Notes under the pieces: generated by a model | What the model was told of the DNA's origin: nothing | Seen by the model: only the letters and a program-made list of their open reading frames with translations | Databases searched by the model: none | Made by a program: the position numbers and the translations under genes | Assembly: GCA_963575745.1 (NCBI GenBank) | Contig: CAUYUJ010003392.1 | Location: forward strand, 348,501 to 412,500 | Reading direction: 5' to 3' | Length of the DNA stretch: 64,000 nucleotides | Source: Prorocentrum cordatum | Taxonomy: Eukaryota > Sar > Dinophyceae > Prorocentrales > Prorocentraceae | Shown: positions 10,237-19,106 of the stretch, piece after piece | How positions within the stretch are numbered: the stretch's first letter is position 1 | Layout of the letters: each line of letters begins with the position of its first letter

Positions 10237-10330
10237 CCTCTGCGAAAAACTGGTCCGACGTCAGCTTCTTCTCGGCGACGCTCTCCCGCAGCGCCTCCCC
10301 CGGGGAGGGACCCGGGCGAGGGCGCAAGCA
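10237..10330 (-). CDS. Candidate exon, charged helical peptide
   Basis: Reads EALRESVAEKKLTSDQFFAE with nearly every third base G or C. It lies in the same orientation as, and just upstream of, the 9.97 kb candidate exon. Boundaries are approximate. No family recognised. Confidence 0.35.
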
Positions 10331-10416
10331 GACCCCTCGCCACGGCCTCCTCTCCAGGAGCCCTGCTCGCCACCTCCTCCCGACGGCTGGTCGCATCCTC
10401 CCTCTGAACTTATGCT

Positions 10417-10593
10417 ACAGTGGGAGCTCGACCACCGGAACCCTTCCACAAGAAACCCGACCCTGAGACCCCAGGCCGTCCATTGATTTTGGGTGTGGGA
10501 GCGTCGCGCTTTCCATGGCAAAACCATCGCAACCCAAGAAACACAGGGCACCCTGGAGGCAAGCAGGGTGTTTCTTGGCACGGGTTTCCACTT
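10417..10593. mobile_element. TIR element family J, copy J1
   Basis: ACAGTGGGAGCTCGACCACC start; GGGCACCCTGGAGGCAAGCA and CTTGGCACGGGTTTCCACTT at the end. Left flank ATGCT and right flank TAGCT, 3 of 5. Confidence 0.8.
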
Positions 10594-10627
10594 TAGCTCT
10601 TCTGCCAATCCTCCTGCACCTCTAGCC

Positions 10628-10820
10628 TTAAGTCGGGCCTGTCCCCCTACAGGGTGTTTTTCGACGAAAAATAAAAAATACCCCAAAAAATGACAACAAC
10701 CAAAAGAATTGTCCAAAAATGGTCTGGGGACTATCTTTTGAATATGTATTGACTTTTATGTTTGGGATATGTCTTATCTTTCGTCGAAGCTCCCCCTATA
10801 TGGGGACAGGCCCGACCTAA
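10628..10820. mobile_element. TIR element family A, copy A3
   Basis: Complete copy with long arms (GTCGGGCCTGTCCCCCTACA and its inverse) and TTTTTCGACGAAAAAT inside the arm. TSD CTCTAGCC (10620-10627) and CTCTGGCC (10821-10828), 7 of 8. Confidence 0.9.
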
Positions 10821-11012
10821 CTCTGGCCTCGGGCCCCCCTCCTGGCACCGCCCCCTCCCGACCCGTCGAGCTGCCCCCCCCCCCTGCACATCCCGCACAG
10901 GGGCGCCAGCCGGGGCAGCCCCTGGCGCACGCCTCCCCGCCGGAAGCCCTCCCCCCACGCTGCCCCGCAGGGTGCGCGACGCGAAGTGGCCCCAGGACGA
11001 GGAGGAGGAGGA

Positions 11013-11031
11013 GGAGAAGGAGGACGAGGAG
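11013..11031. repeat. LINE target-site duplication, 3' copy
   Basis: Exact 19-bp partner of 17550-17568, directly next to the poly(A) tail of the LINE (T-run 11032-11042 on the plus strand). Confidence 0.85.
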
Positions 11032-11203
11032 TTTTTTTTTTTGCATGCTCGGGCCATACGCACGAGGCTCTGGCCAGTCACCCTCCTGGTGGGGTGGCCC
11101 GACGGTGGCCAGGGGCGCCAGGCGCAGACCCAGGCCTACCGTCGGGCGGACAGCCCCTCGCAAGCGCACAGCACTGCCAGGTGGCAGTGGGCCTTGGACG
11201 GGC
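11032..11203 (-). other. LINE 3' UTR and poly(A) tail
   Basis: 161 nt follow the ORF2 stop (11206-11204, TAG). Then comes a run of 11 A on the minus strand, which ends at the target-site duplication. A homopolymer A tail rather than a short-repeat tail suggests that a polyadenylated transcript was copied. Confidence 0.8.
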
Positions 11204-14200
11204 CTAGTCCGACGATCCCGAGTCGTCCGAGCCGAAACCCACGGGAGGGATGGGTACCCCATCCTCCTCTGGGCGCCTGCTGACAAGCTGCTGGCGCCTC
11301 CGACCAGCCTCGGACCACTGTGGGCGAGGCTGCAGGCTCGGGTGCGACTGACTCGGGATGGGCATCGCGCGCGCAGCAGCACGTTCGCGCTGTGCCCGCT
11401 GCTGCCTTTGAATTTCTGCGGTGTTGTACCGCTCGGACTCTGAAACAAAATCTGAAAACCTTGGATGCTTGCCTGCCAGGAGACGATTCCTGATGTTCGC
11501 GCGGCCGCCACTCTTGGGAGGGCGACCTGGACAAATATCTGGCAAGCCTCTGAAAGCAAACTGGGCGTAGCGCCCGCAGACGAGACAAAAGACGACAGGC
11601 ACGGCAAAATGCGCTATTGCCATCTGGTGGCTGGCGTGAATGCCTTCGAGGCCGCGCCTGAACGCGCTGGCCAGTGGCTGACACGCTTGTCTCTCTCGTG
11701 CGACAGCTGCCTTATAAGATCGGGCGTACGTAAAACAAGCCCTGCACCTGTACGGTATCGGCCCTTGAAGAACCTCCCAGTCGTGAACGACGATGGTGGC
11801 CTGAACCTTACAGGGCAGGGCAGCTCTCTCGCTTTTGTGCCTGTTCCTCTGGCAAAGGGCGAGAACTCTGGGTGCATATAAACCTATCGCTCGAGCGGCC
11901 TCAATTTTGCGCTGCAGCTCCTGCAGCGCTGTCGGGTTGAAACTTGGGTGGCATTCCATTGCCGCCTTCGCCATCTTGTCCGCTGCTGTGTTGATCTCTG
12001 CAGCGAGCCTGGCCTCACCAGCCAGCTCATGAACATTCTGATGGCTCTTAACTTTGGAGGCCGTCTCTAGGAGGTGCCTGCTGTCCCGCGCAAGCGCTAG
12101 CTTGTGCAGGCCTGAATACTTTAGCTTGCTGCTGAGACGTGTCGGCAGTGGCCTAGCGTGCTGATCCAGGACCGCTTTGCAGTCCACCCAGGCCTTGGAA
12201 GGTTTGGTGAGGGCCTCCTGGAGGACCAGGAAGCCCATGTGCTCCCCAGCCTGAGAAGTCTGGGGAAGGCTGGCTGCCACAGCGCCATAAAATGAGGCCT
12301 CTGGGGCCCCGTCGGTACTGTAAGCCACTACCGAAAACGTCGCTCTGTCTAACTCCGCAATGCCTGTCTTGGTGCACGACCCGTCGGTTCCCGTGAGCCC
12401 CCCAAAGTGCGGAACCGTGTCTGGCTGTCCGTCGTGTCTGACAAATCGTACAATAGGCTTCTCCCTAGGCAGCGGAAAGTCATCGTGCTGCTCCCCTGGA
12501 TGCTCGAAAAGACCGACGCAGTACAGGGGGCTGTTCTCTGGCGCCTCCAGCGCGTCCTGCAAAACGTCTGGCGGCAGCAGCTCAGTCCTGAGGGCGACTA
12601 CCTCTGGATGCTGACAAGAGAAAAGACGGTGGTGTATGGTGTCCCCGAAGGCTTTACAAAGCGGGCATTCATTCGGCACATTGTAGCCTATATTGGCGAG
12701 TTTTTCCTCGGTCCACCAACCCTGGACCACAAGGGTCTGGAGGATCGCCTTAAACCTGGGGGGCAACTTCTTGCTTTTGGGGGAAAGCAGAGAACGGACA
12801 ATGTCGAAACAAACACGCTTCACGGGGGCTGGGCTGGGTATACTCTTAGCTGCCATGATTTCCCATCTCCTCAGACATCCTTGGTGAAGCAAATCAGAAA
12901 GCAGGCTCGGCGAGGTGTCAGTGAGCCTGACCGTCCTGCCGAAGTGGTCCTGCAGCGTAAATGCGGATGTGAAACTCCAGCCGATTCGTTGAAGCGCATG
13001 AGCTGCCGCGCTGAGTGGTCCTCGCACGGCGTTATAACTTGCATGTCCTGCTGGCTGCACATTACTAAAAATCTCCTTGAGCTCGAGAAGTCCGATGGTC
13101 CCTGGGGTCACATACTTGCCGAGCGTCGTGTTCCACACTTCCTGGGCCCACCTGAGGACTGGCCCGAGGGCCCAGCGATCGGCCCTGGACCCCGTGAGGG
13201 CGAAGGCCGCGCTTCTGGATTTCCTAGAGGAACACGGGGTAATCTGAGCAATCTCAAGAGATTGCAGCCTGTACAAGGACTTGTTGCTTAGCCCGTCGAT
13301 GGCGGCCCCGAAAGCCCCAGCGGGAAGGAGCCCAGTGGTGACAATCTTGCGACAACGCTGTCCCGCGGTCGCGGTGAGCTTACGCAGGCGTTGCCCCCTG
13401 ACTGTCGCAGTCCTGAGCCTGACCTTGCGCTTAGCAGCGGCGCCATTGCACCCGAAGGACTTGCCCGCCGTAAAGTCACAACCTAAATTGGTGGCAACCG
13501 CTTGGAGCTTGCCCCCTGAAGTCCCAAGGGCGGAGGTGAGAAGCCTGGCTAACGACACCGACGACGCAACGACAGCTCCTTTGTGAACCGCAATCCTGGC
13601 TTCTAAGTCAACCTCGATGAGTCGGACAAGCTCCTTGGCGGCACTGACCACACGCTTGAGCACCCTGAGCGTAGTGCCGTGACAGGTGATGGTCAGGTCA
13701 TCCAAATAGAAATCGAAATAGACTGCCGAGTGCAGCGACGTGATACGCAAGAAGGCTTCAAAACAATAAATCCTGACGTAGAGTATACAGAAAGAACAGC
13801 CTGCCACAATGCCGTTGGTGGCCGCCATAGGCTGGGCCACACAGCGCTTCCACGCTATGTGTCTCCAAGAGCCGTACCCTGCGAGATGATATGCTAGCAG
13901 AGTCTCAGGAAATCCTAAAGCCAGCGCACGGGCCCGCAACTTGCTTCTTTTGAAACGCTCAAAGAAGGCCTCCATGTCCCAGAGGACGCCCGCGGACGCC
14001 CCGCCTCCCGAGACGGCCCCTTCGGCTCTGAGACTCTGCCGCCATACCACGTCGACTGGCGATCTGCCAGCACCGCATGCAAACCAAGAGTGATCGTGCT
14101 TGGCAATCCAGTCCTGGGCGAAATGGAGGCGCAACTTGCCAGTGATTCTGTACATCATGGGAAAGATGCCGATGGGCCTGTAGCCTCCTGAAACCTTGCG

Positions 14201-16477
14201 AAGGAGGGCCACGAGGACCCACTGGAGCTGCCCAGGGAGCTCCCCCAGCACCTCGGAAACGTAGATGAGCTTGGCGAAGGCCTCTAGGGCCTCGTCCGTT
14301 AACATACTGAGATGCCTCATGTGGAACCCGTCGAGGGAGACCGCAGAGGACTTGGAGTAACTCTTGGAGATGTCCCTGAGAGCTTCTACTGAGGGGATCC
14401 CGATGGGCTCGTGACGGTCGTTGTCCCTGTGGAGGGGCTCCGCCGAGGGCTCCCAGAACTTCCCAAACTTGGCCTGGTAGGTGTCCAGGGTACTCTGAAT
14501 GGAGGCCGTGAGCTTACCCTCAATGACCACCGTGTCGGGCTCCCATTTGGTGCGCTCCTTAATGAACTTGTGAGCAGCCTTGGCCCCTTTGTCGAGGGCC
14601 TTGTCGACCCAATCCTTCCAGGAGCTGGCATTAGCTGACCGCACGTCTGAAATGACCTTCTTGGCACATGCGTCAGCTCTGGCCTTGAACGAGAGCAGCT
14701 GCGCGACAGTGGTGGCGATCTTGCTGCAGCAAAAAGCTTCGGCTTCAAAGTCAGCGTGCAAGGCCATGATATACTGCTGGATATCTCTCAGGATCACGCG
14801 TGTGCACTCGTTCTGCATCACGTGCTGGGGCCTGGCACGCAAAATTCTGGAAATGAGCTCGAAAATGGCTGGCCTAGAGGCTCTGCCAATAACCTCCCCT
14901 GCGTACCTTTCCTCCTCCACTTCCAAATAGCTGGCTAGTCGGTGCATGCGTGCAGCAATCCAGCTCGGCGCCGTGGGGAGGAGGCCAAACTGCTTGTGAG
15001 CTCTATCCTTGTTAGTTATAGACTTGAGTGTTGGCTGCGGGGCTCTTGCTCTCAAGCCAGTCGGCCTGCGCTCTCGAATCCTGGTATTGGTCCGCTGTGC
15101 GAGCTCGAGCTCGGCGGCGTTGGCCCAGTGCGCGTAGGCCGAGGCGAAGTTGTGACGTAACACAACCTTGTGACGGTTACCTAAAGAGGAAATGAGCTTA
15201 TTGATATGATATAAAACTTTATCCCATGAAACAGTGCTGTGATGCACTATGTCCTCTCCCTCCTCATCCTGATCGAATGAGGAGGGGAGGGGTGGTGTGG
15301 TGGGGAATTGAAGGACCTTGACCTCTCCAAAATCTGGTGGCAGATCCAGCATAACGGGGAAGTGCGGCCTAGCATCCCAGTCAAAATCGACGTCAACGCC
15401 CTGCACCGCGCAGGCGAGCTGTTGCTCGACGATGAACATGTCTATAACAGAACTGCTGGCCGTGCACGTGCCCATCGTGCAAACTGGTGCGAAGAGCTGA
15501 CCCTTGATATAGTTGCAGAACTCCGAATGCTCAAGCTGATCTTGAGTGACATTGAAATCTCCTGCTATGATGTACTGCAGCCCTGAGACCTTAACCAAGT
15601 CGGCTACGGCCTCGAGGATGGCAAGATTGTCTGGCGAGAGGCCCTGACTCACGTGCCCGTACAAGGAGAGGCAGAGGATGCCCGAGGTCTGGGGGAACTC
15701 CACAACGACTCCCAAGACGCGTTGTGGCACCAAAATACCTCCAGGGGGCCCAACGGGTTCCTCGAGAGTGTAGCACCCAAGATCTTCGGCAACGAAGATG
15801 GCGACCCCAGCTGACGAGCCTATGTCCCCTAGACCATTGGCCGAAGGGGCAAAGGCGGCAGTGGCAACCGACGGGGCCCAAAAACTCTTCCAGCCGTGCC
15901 TGGAGGCCCAGTCCGAGGCCTCGGCAATGCTTAAATCCGAGACGAGGTGCACCTCCTGAGCGAACAAAACTTTGGTGGGTCCCCACGCAAGCTCGAGGAG
16001 GCGCTTCTTGATGGAGCCCCAGGAGGACCCATTGAAAGTCTCGAAACGGGTGCACTGAGGAGAGGAGGGTGAGGAAGAAAATTTGGCCTTCCCAGCGCTG
16101 GCACACGCTGGCGAGACCTCTGATCCGAAAGACTGGCATTCACGACTCACCGTCGATGCCGTCGACGCTGTCCGCGCGCAGCCGTTACCCGTACGGGCGA
16201 TGGCCTCGCCCGCTGCCAGTCCCCTTGCTCGGCGCACCCAGCTGCCGCGCGGCCGCGGCCTGCTGGTCCTGATATGCGGCTCTGGCCTTCTGGATGGCCT
16301 CGAGCTCCTTCTTCGGCACGTGCTTAGCAAGGGACTCCATCTCAGTCTTGAAGAATTCGGAATCGAATATTGGCGTGTCCGTGGTAGATGGCACTGGTGA
16401 TGGTGGCGGCTCCGACCTCTCGGGCAATGTCTCCACCATGCTGGCCATGTCATTGATGAACTGCAGCATGTCTGCAT
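11204..16477 (-). CDS. LINE ORF2: endonuclease / reverse transcriptase / RNase H polyprotein
   Basis: Residue numbers count from the Met at 16477. An exonuclease-endonuclease-phosphatase domain spans about 145-380: N149 in FNGSSW, E175 in AQEV, D307 and N309 in AGDFN, D346 in VIDMF, H372 in RPHFP. The reverse transcriptase spans about 690-960: motif A D834 in WDMEAFF, motif B around TNGIVAG, catalytic D926-D927 in FYLDD (a YLDD variant). A CPLC...H...C knuckle follows at 1271-1288. RNase H spans about 1360-1505: D1365, E1412, D1432, H1479 and D1500. The C-terminus has CRAC (1578), CLVCG (1631) and an LLAGKHP tail, a Cys/His arrangement I associate with dinoflagellate LINE-like proteins. The product nicks target DNA and copies its own RNA. 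The true start is uncertain: the frame is open from about 16648, it overlaps ORF1 in the +1 frame, and residues up to about 97 are a shadow of ORF1. No Met occurs between residue 9 and M334, so +1 frameshifting or reinitiation is likely. Confidence 0.93.
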   Translation of the reverse strand: MQTCCSSSMTWPAWWRHCPRGRSRHHHQCHLPRTRQYSIPNSSRLRWSPLLSTCRRRSSRPSRRPEPHIRTSRPRPRGSWVRRARGLAAGEAIARTGNGCARTASTASTVSRECQSFGSEVSPACASAGKAKFSSSPSSPQCTRFETFNGSSWGSIKKRLLELAWGPTKVLFAQEVHLVSDLSIAEASDWASRHGWKSFWAPSVATAAFAPSANGLGDIGSSAGVAIFVAEDLGCYTLEEPVGPPGGILVPQRVLGVVVEFPQTSGILCLSLYGHVSQGLSPDNLAILEAVADLVKVSGLQYIIAGDFNVTQDQLEHSEFCNYIKGQLFAPVCTMGTCTASSSVIDMFIVEQQLACAVQGVDVDFDWDARPHFPVMLDLPPDFGEVKVLQFPTTPPLPSSFDQDEEGEDIVHHSTVSWDKVLYHINKLISSLGNRHKVVLRHNFASAYAHWANAAELELAQRTNTRIRERRPTGLRARAPQPTLKSITNKDRAHKQFGLLPTAPSWIAARMHRLASYLEVEEERYAGEVIGRASRPAIFELISRILRARPQHVMQNECTRVILRDIQQYIMALHADFEAEAFCCSKIATTVAQLLSFKARADACAKKVISDVRSANASSWKDWVDKALDKGAKAAHKFIKERTKWEPDTVVIEGKLTASIQSTLDTYQAKFGKFWEPSAEPLHRDNDRHEPIGIPSVEALRDISKSYSKSSAVSLDGFHMRHLSMLTDEALEAFAKLIYVSEVLGELPGQLQWVLVALLRKVSGGYRPIGIFPMMYRITGKLRLHFAQDWIAKHDHSWFACGAGRSPVDVVWRQSLRAEGAVSGGGASAGVLWDMEAFFERFKRSKLRARALALGFPETLLAYHLAGYGSWRHIAWKRCVAQPMAATNGIVAGCSFCILYVRIYCFEAFLRITSLHSAVYFDFYLDDLTITCHGTTLRVLKRVVSAAKELVRLIEVDLEARIAVHKGAVVASSVSLARLLTSALGTSGGKLQAVATNLGCDFTAGKSFGCNGAAAKRKVRLRTATVRGQRLRKLTATAGQRCRKIVTTGLLPAGAFGAAIDGLSNKSLYRLQSLEIAQITPCSSRKSRSAAFALTGSRADRWALGPVLRWAQEVWNTTLGKYVTPGTIGLLELKEIFSNVQPAGHASYNAVRGPLSAAAHALQRIGWSFTSAFTLQDHFGRTVRLTDTSPSLLSDLLHQGCLRRWEIMAAKSIPSPAPVKRVCFDIVRSLLSPKSKKLPPRFKAILQTLVVQGWWTEEKLANIGYNVPNECPLCKAFGDTIHHRLFSCQHPEVVALRTELLPPDVLQDALEAPENSPLYCVGLFEHPGEQHDDFPLPREKPIVRFVRHDGQPDTVPHFGGLTGTDGSCTKTGIAELDRATFSVVAYSTDGAPEASFYGAVAASLPQTSQAGEHMGFLVLQEALTKPSKAWVDCKAVLDQHARPLPTRLSSKLKYSGLHKLALARDSRHLLETASKVKSHQNVHELAGEARLAAEINTAADKMAKAAMECHPSFNPTALQELQRKIEAARAIGLYAPRVLALCQRNRHKSERAALPCKVQATIVVHDWEVLQGPIPYRCRACFTYARSYKAAVARERQACQPLASAFRRGLEGIHASHQMAIAHFAVPVVFCLVCGRYAQFAFRGLPDICPGRPPKSGGRANIRNRLLAGKHPRFSDFVSESERYNTAEIQRQQRAQRERAAARAMPIPSQSHPSLQPRPQWSEAGRRRQQLVSRRPEEDGVPIPPVGFGSDDSGSSD

Positions 16478-17363
16478 TGTCTGCGAACTTCTTCTTTGCC
16501 TCCTCGATCTTGGCCTTGGACGTCTTCGTGAACTCTGCGAGCGATACAGGAACCTCCTCTGGTGCCGTGTCGGCCCAGACGGACTTGGCGTTCTGCTCCT
16601 CGCGCTGCTGGTCGTCCATGGCCTGCTCGAGGCGCTTCTTCTGCTCGTCTATGGACTGGATGTTGGCGTCGAGCTGCTGCTGCAGCTCCTCCTGAACCTT
16701 CTCCAGCTCTGAAATCTGGTTCTTGATCTTCTCGACCTTCTCGGCCGCCCGCTGCACTCGGGTGTGGCAACGAGCCATGCGCTGCGCTGGCGGCAGGCTG
16801 GCAGCCTGCGCCGCGCGCGCCTCGACCAGGTCGGCCCTGGCCTGCTGCAGCTTGGCGGCGACGTCGGGCATGACGCTGGCGTCGAGCTGCTGGTAGGTGC
16901 TGACGAGAAGCTCGAGTTGCTCGATCTTCTTGTCCGTGTCGCTGGCGTCGGCCGCCTCGGGTGTGGGCGCTGACGCGTCCTTGCCCTTGCCGAGGCCGCG
17001 CGAGCCCTTCCCGCGGCCAGGGGCTGCGCCTGCGGGAGAGCTGCCAGCTGCTGGCGGCGGGCTGGCGCCAGCTGCCGCTGCCAAGGTGGAGACGCGCTTG
17101 GCGATGGCGTCGAGCTGCTGCTTGGAGAGCCCAGCGGCCCCGCCTGCACTGCCACCGCCCTTGCCACCGCCTGCGTTCTTGCCGCCGCCTGCGTTCTTGC
17201 CAGCGCCCTTGCGGCGATTGGCTCCACGCTGCGGCTGATCACCCTTGTCGTAGTAGAGCCCGCAAATATGACACCACAGCTTGCCGCTAGCCATAGGAGT
17301 CCAAGAGCGCGGGCCGCACTTCTTACACTGAACCCAAGCAGCAGGGCCTGCGGCCTTCGCCAT
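16185..17363 (-). CDS. LINE ORF1: zinc-ribbon and coiled-coil nucleic-acid-binding protein
   Basis: 392 residues. This is the first Met in the frame downstream of the spliced leader and 5' UTR; the frame also stays open upstream, but only through microsatellite sequence outside the element. Near the N-terminus is a four-cysteine module, C13-x2-C16-x14-C31-x2-C34 (CKKC...CHIC), then a Gly/Lys-rich basic linker (about 45-130) suited to RNA binding. A long coiled coil follows (about 143-260, heptads rich in E, K, Q and L), then a charged helical tail and a Gly/Arg C-terminus. The architecture matches the role of LINE ORF1 proteins, which coat the transcript and trimerise, but the fold differs from the mammalian type. 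It overlaps the ORF2 open frame (+1). Confidence 0.85.
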   Translation of the reverse strand: MAKAAGPAAWVQCKKCGPRSWTPMASGKLWCHICGLYYDKGDQPQRGANRRKGAGKNAGGGKNAGGGKGGGSAGGAAGLSKQQLDAIAKRVSTLAAAAGASPPPAAGSSPAGAAPGRGKGSRGLGKGKDASAPTPEAADASDTDKKIEQLELLVSTYQQLDASVMPDVAAKLQQARADLVEARAAQAASLPPAQRMARCHTRVQRAAEKVEKIKNQISELEKVQEELQQQLDANIQSIDEQKKRLEQAMDDQQREEQNAKSVWADTAPEEVPVSLAEFTKTSKAKIEEAKKKFADNADMLQFINDMASMVETLPERSEPPPSPVPSTTDTPIFDSEFFKTEMESLAKHVPKKELEAIQKARAAYQDQQAAAARQLGAPSKGTGSGRGHRPYG

Positions 17364-17530
17364 GGCTGAGACCGTGCCGTGCTGGCGAACTGCTCCTCTT
17401 GAGCGAGAATGATGAGTGCGAGAGGGCACCGTCCGGTGCACAAGCAAAGACTCACAGGCAGGCCCCTGGGACGCGGGCCGGGCCTGACCTGGAGTGCGCG
17501 CTGGCCCTGCGCCACCTCGAGAGATGGCAA
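17364..17530 (-). other. LINE 5' UTR
   Basis: 167 nt between the spliced leader and the ORF1 start. The boundary at 17530/17531 is the trans-splice junction of the parental RNA. Any promoter upstream of the parental splice acceptor would have been lost in this copy. Confidence 0.7.
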
Positions 17531-17552
17531 CTTGAGCCAAAATGGCTACGGA
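17531..17552 (-). other. Dinoflagellate spliced-leader sequence embedded in genomic DNA
   Basis: The minus strand reads T, CC, then GTAGCCATTTTGGCTCAAG, a match to all 22 positions of the published DinoSL consensus, whose first base is A, G or T. DinoSL is added to mRNA 5' ends by trans-splicing. Its presence at the LINE boundary shows that the reverse-transcribed RNA was a trans-spliced mRNA. It is not an SL RNA gene: no intron part with a GT donor and Sm site follows, and the sequence runs straight into the LINE 5' UTR. Confidence 0.93.
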
Positions 17553-17568
17553 GAAGGAGGACGAGGAG
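17550..17568. repeat. LINE target-site duplication, 5' copy
   Basis: GGAGAAGGAGGACGAGGAG, identical over 19 bp to 11013-11031. The bases beyond it differ (17569 g versus 11032 t; 17549 c versus 11012 a). The site is a GGA-rich microsatellite, but the internal gaagg and gacg interruptions make a chance match unlikely. Confidence 0.85.
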
Positions 17569-17760
17569 GCGGAGGAGGAGGAGGAGGAGGAGGAGGAGGA
17601 GGAGGAGGAGGAGGAGGAGGAGGAGGAGGAGGAGGAGGAGGGGGATGAGGATGAGGAGGAGGAGGAGGAGGAGGAGGAGGAGGAGGAGGAAGAGGACAAG
17701 GAGGAGGAAGAGGATGAGGAGGACGAGGAGAGGAGGAGGAGGAGGAGAGGAGGAGGAGCC
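17569..17760. repeat. (GGA)n microsatellite hosting the LINE
   Basis: Continues the GGA tract seen at 10996-11031, which the LINE split on insertion. Confidence 0.9.
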
Positions 17761-18195
17761 CAGGAGGAGGAGGGGGTGGCTCCAGCGGTGGAGAAAACAA
17801 GCCCGGCGACGAGCACCAAGCGCCCAGGGCGAGGGGGGGGGAGGCGTCCTCCCCCGGGGAGGCCAGGCAGGACGCCCCCGACTTGCAGAGGGGCGCGCCC
17901 CGCCTCCTGCGTGCCCTCCCGGCCCTGCCCCCTCCTGCCCGCCGCGCTCGGACCCCGCGAGCCCGCCCAAGACCGAAGCCCCTCCTGAGCCCGGAGCTGC
18001 CCTCGCCTCCGCAGCCGGACTGCGCCCCCCGAGGTCCGCCAGCCACGGCCTCGCCCCAGAAGGGCCCGTCGGCATCGGCGGCAGTACACGCGGTCAAAAA
18101 GTGCACCGACGCACAGCGGATCCGCGCCGCCGAGCCATGGGCGGAAGCTGCTCCCGCCAGGGCAGGCTGTGCCCGCCGCCAGTGGGGAAACCAAC

Positions 18196-18355
18196 AGGTA
18201 CTGATACCGCTACCCCCCTCGAACCTCTCCCGGGGTGCGTTCTGACCAGCACTTCGAGGCGAAGCCAGCGGTGGTGCCGAGGGCCGCCCCGGAGGCCCAA
18301 CGAGGGGACAGCGGGCGAGGGGGTCGAGGTAGGGGTGCCTCTTCCTCCTCGAAGC
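18196..18355. mobile_element. TIR element family R, copy R3
   Basis: ACAGGTACTGATACCGCTAC start, TTCTGACCAGCACTTCGAGG centre, GTAGGGGTGCCTCTTCC end (inverted). Confidence 0.75.
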
Positions 18356-18624
18356 CAAGCATCGGTCGAACCCGGCTCGCCCCCGAGCGCACCAGGCCGG
18401 GCGGCACGCCCCCGCCCCCCCCCCCCCCCGTGGGGGGGGCACCATGGCCACTTGGGCGCGCAGCGTGTCGACCTCGGCGGCCTCCAGCTTGGCCGCGTGG
18501 GAACGCGCCTGCGCAGCGGGTGCGGGCGGATCAGGGCGGGGAGGCGAGGAGCGAGGAGGAGGGGGAGGAGGATGGGGGGGCGCCAGGGGGGCCCAGCGCA
18601 GATCCGAGAAATGCAATGGACCTA

Positions 18625-18744
18625 TCATCGAGAGAGAGAGAGAGGGAGAGGCGGAGGGGAAGGGAGATGGAAACGTGGGGGGGGGCAAGATATCCGAGCG
18701 GACCGTCAAAAGAAGTTCTATGCTTGGGCGATCTGTCCGTCCTC

Positions 18745-18780
<36 letters not shown>
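18625..18780. repeat. Two (GA)n tracts in G-rich sequence
   Basis: GAGAGAGAGAG at 18629-18648 and 18749-18778. Confidence 0.8.
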
Positions 18781-18871
18781 GGGGGGGAGGATAAGGGGAT
18801 AGAAACGTTTGGGGGGCAAGAACTCCGCGCGGCCCGTCAAAAGTGCATGTTTAGGCGATGGTCGTGTTCGA

Positions 18872-19079
18872 TGGGAGGCGCAGAGACATGCTAGTCCTAT
18901 ATGTCCTCCCTGGAGGCGCGCGTCCGACCCGAACATATGGTATACCCATCTTGTGGTAGATCGTTTCCCGAGCGGTGCGGCCAGAACGCGCCCGCCACGA
19001 CGCTTCTCGGTGCGCGCGTCCCCCCGGGGGGGGGGGGGGGCGACGCAGGCATAGTATAAGGATGTTGGGGTGACGCCGA
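18872..19079. mobile_element. TIR element family L, copy L1
   Basis: TGGGAGGCGCAGAGACATGC...GGGGTGACGCCGA with an exact 5-bp TSD TTCGA (18867-18871, 19080-19084). A G run at 19026-19040 has expanded in the right arm. Confidence 0.9.
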
Positions 19080-19106
19080 TTCGAGAGAGAGGGAGAGAGA
19101 GGCATC

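Larger units (their letters stand above)
11032..17552 (-). mobile_element. Full-length two-ORF LINE-type retrotransposon carrying a spliced leader at its 5' end
   Basis: A non-LTR retrotransposon of about 6.5 kb. Reading on the minus strand the order is DinoSL (17552-17531), a 5' UTR of about 167 nt, ORF1 (17363-16185), an overlapping +1-frame ORF2 ending at 11204, a 161-nt 3' UTR and an 11-A tail (11042-11032). An exact 19-bp direct repeat (11013-11031 and 17550-17568) brackets it; three bases of the second copy are shared with the leader, so the duplication is 16-19 bp. Both ORFs are open and the visible catalytic motifs are present, so this is a recent and possibly active copy. Long TSD, poly(A) and 5' junction microhomology are as expected for target-primed reverse transcription. 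No LTRs are visible. Confidence 0.9.

Noticed and set aside
12407-13291. Plus-strand frame of 294 codons and other frames inside 11.2-16.5 kb
   Set aside because: Shadows of LINE ORF2, which carries all the catalytic motifs on the minus strand.
17531-17552. SL RNA gene
   Set aside because: The leader is followed by LINE 5' UTR, not by a GT donor, short intron and Sm site.
18040-18140. Minus-strand coding-like peptide (RIRCASVHFLTACTAADADG)
   Set aside because: Good composition, but two frames compete and no splice site supports it.
17364-18194. Upstream extension of ORF1 to a Met at 18194
   Set aside because: It leaves the element through the spliced leader and reads a GGA microsatellite as poly-Ser; the start at 17363 is preferred.
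17399-18802. 467-codon Arg-rich plus-strand frame
   Set aside because: Reads (GGA)n and family R repeats; no domain.
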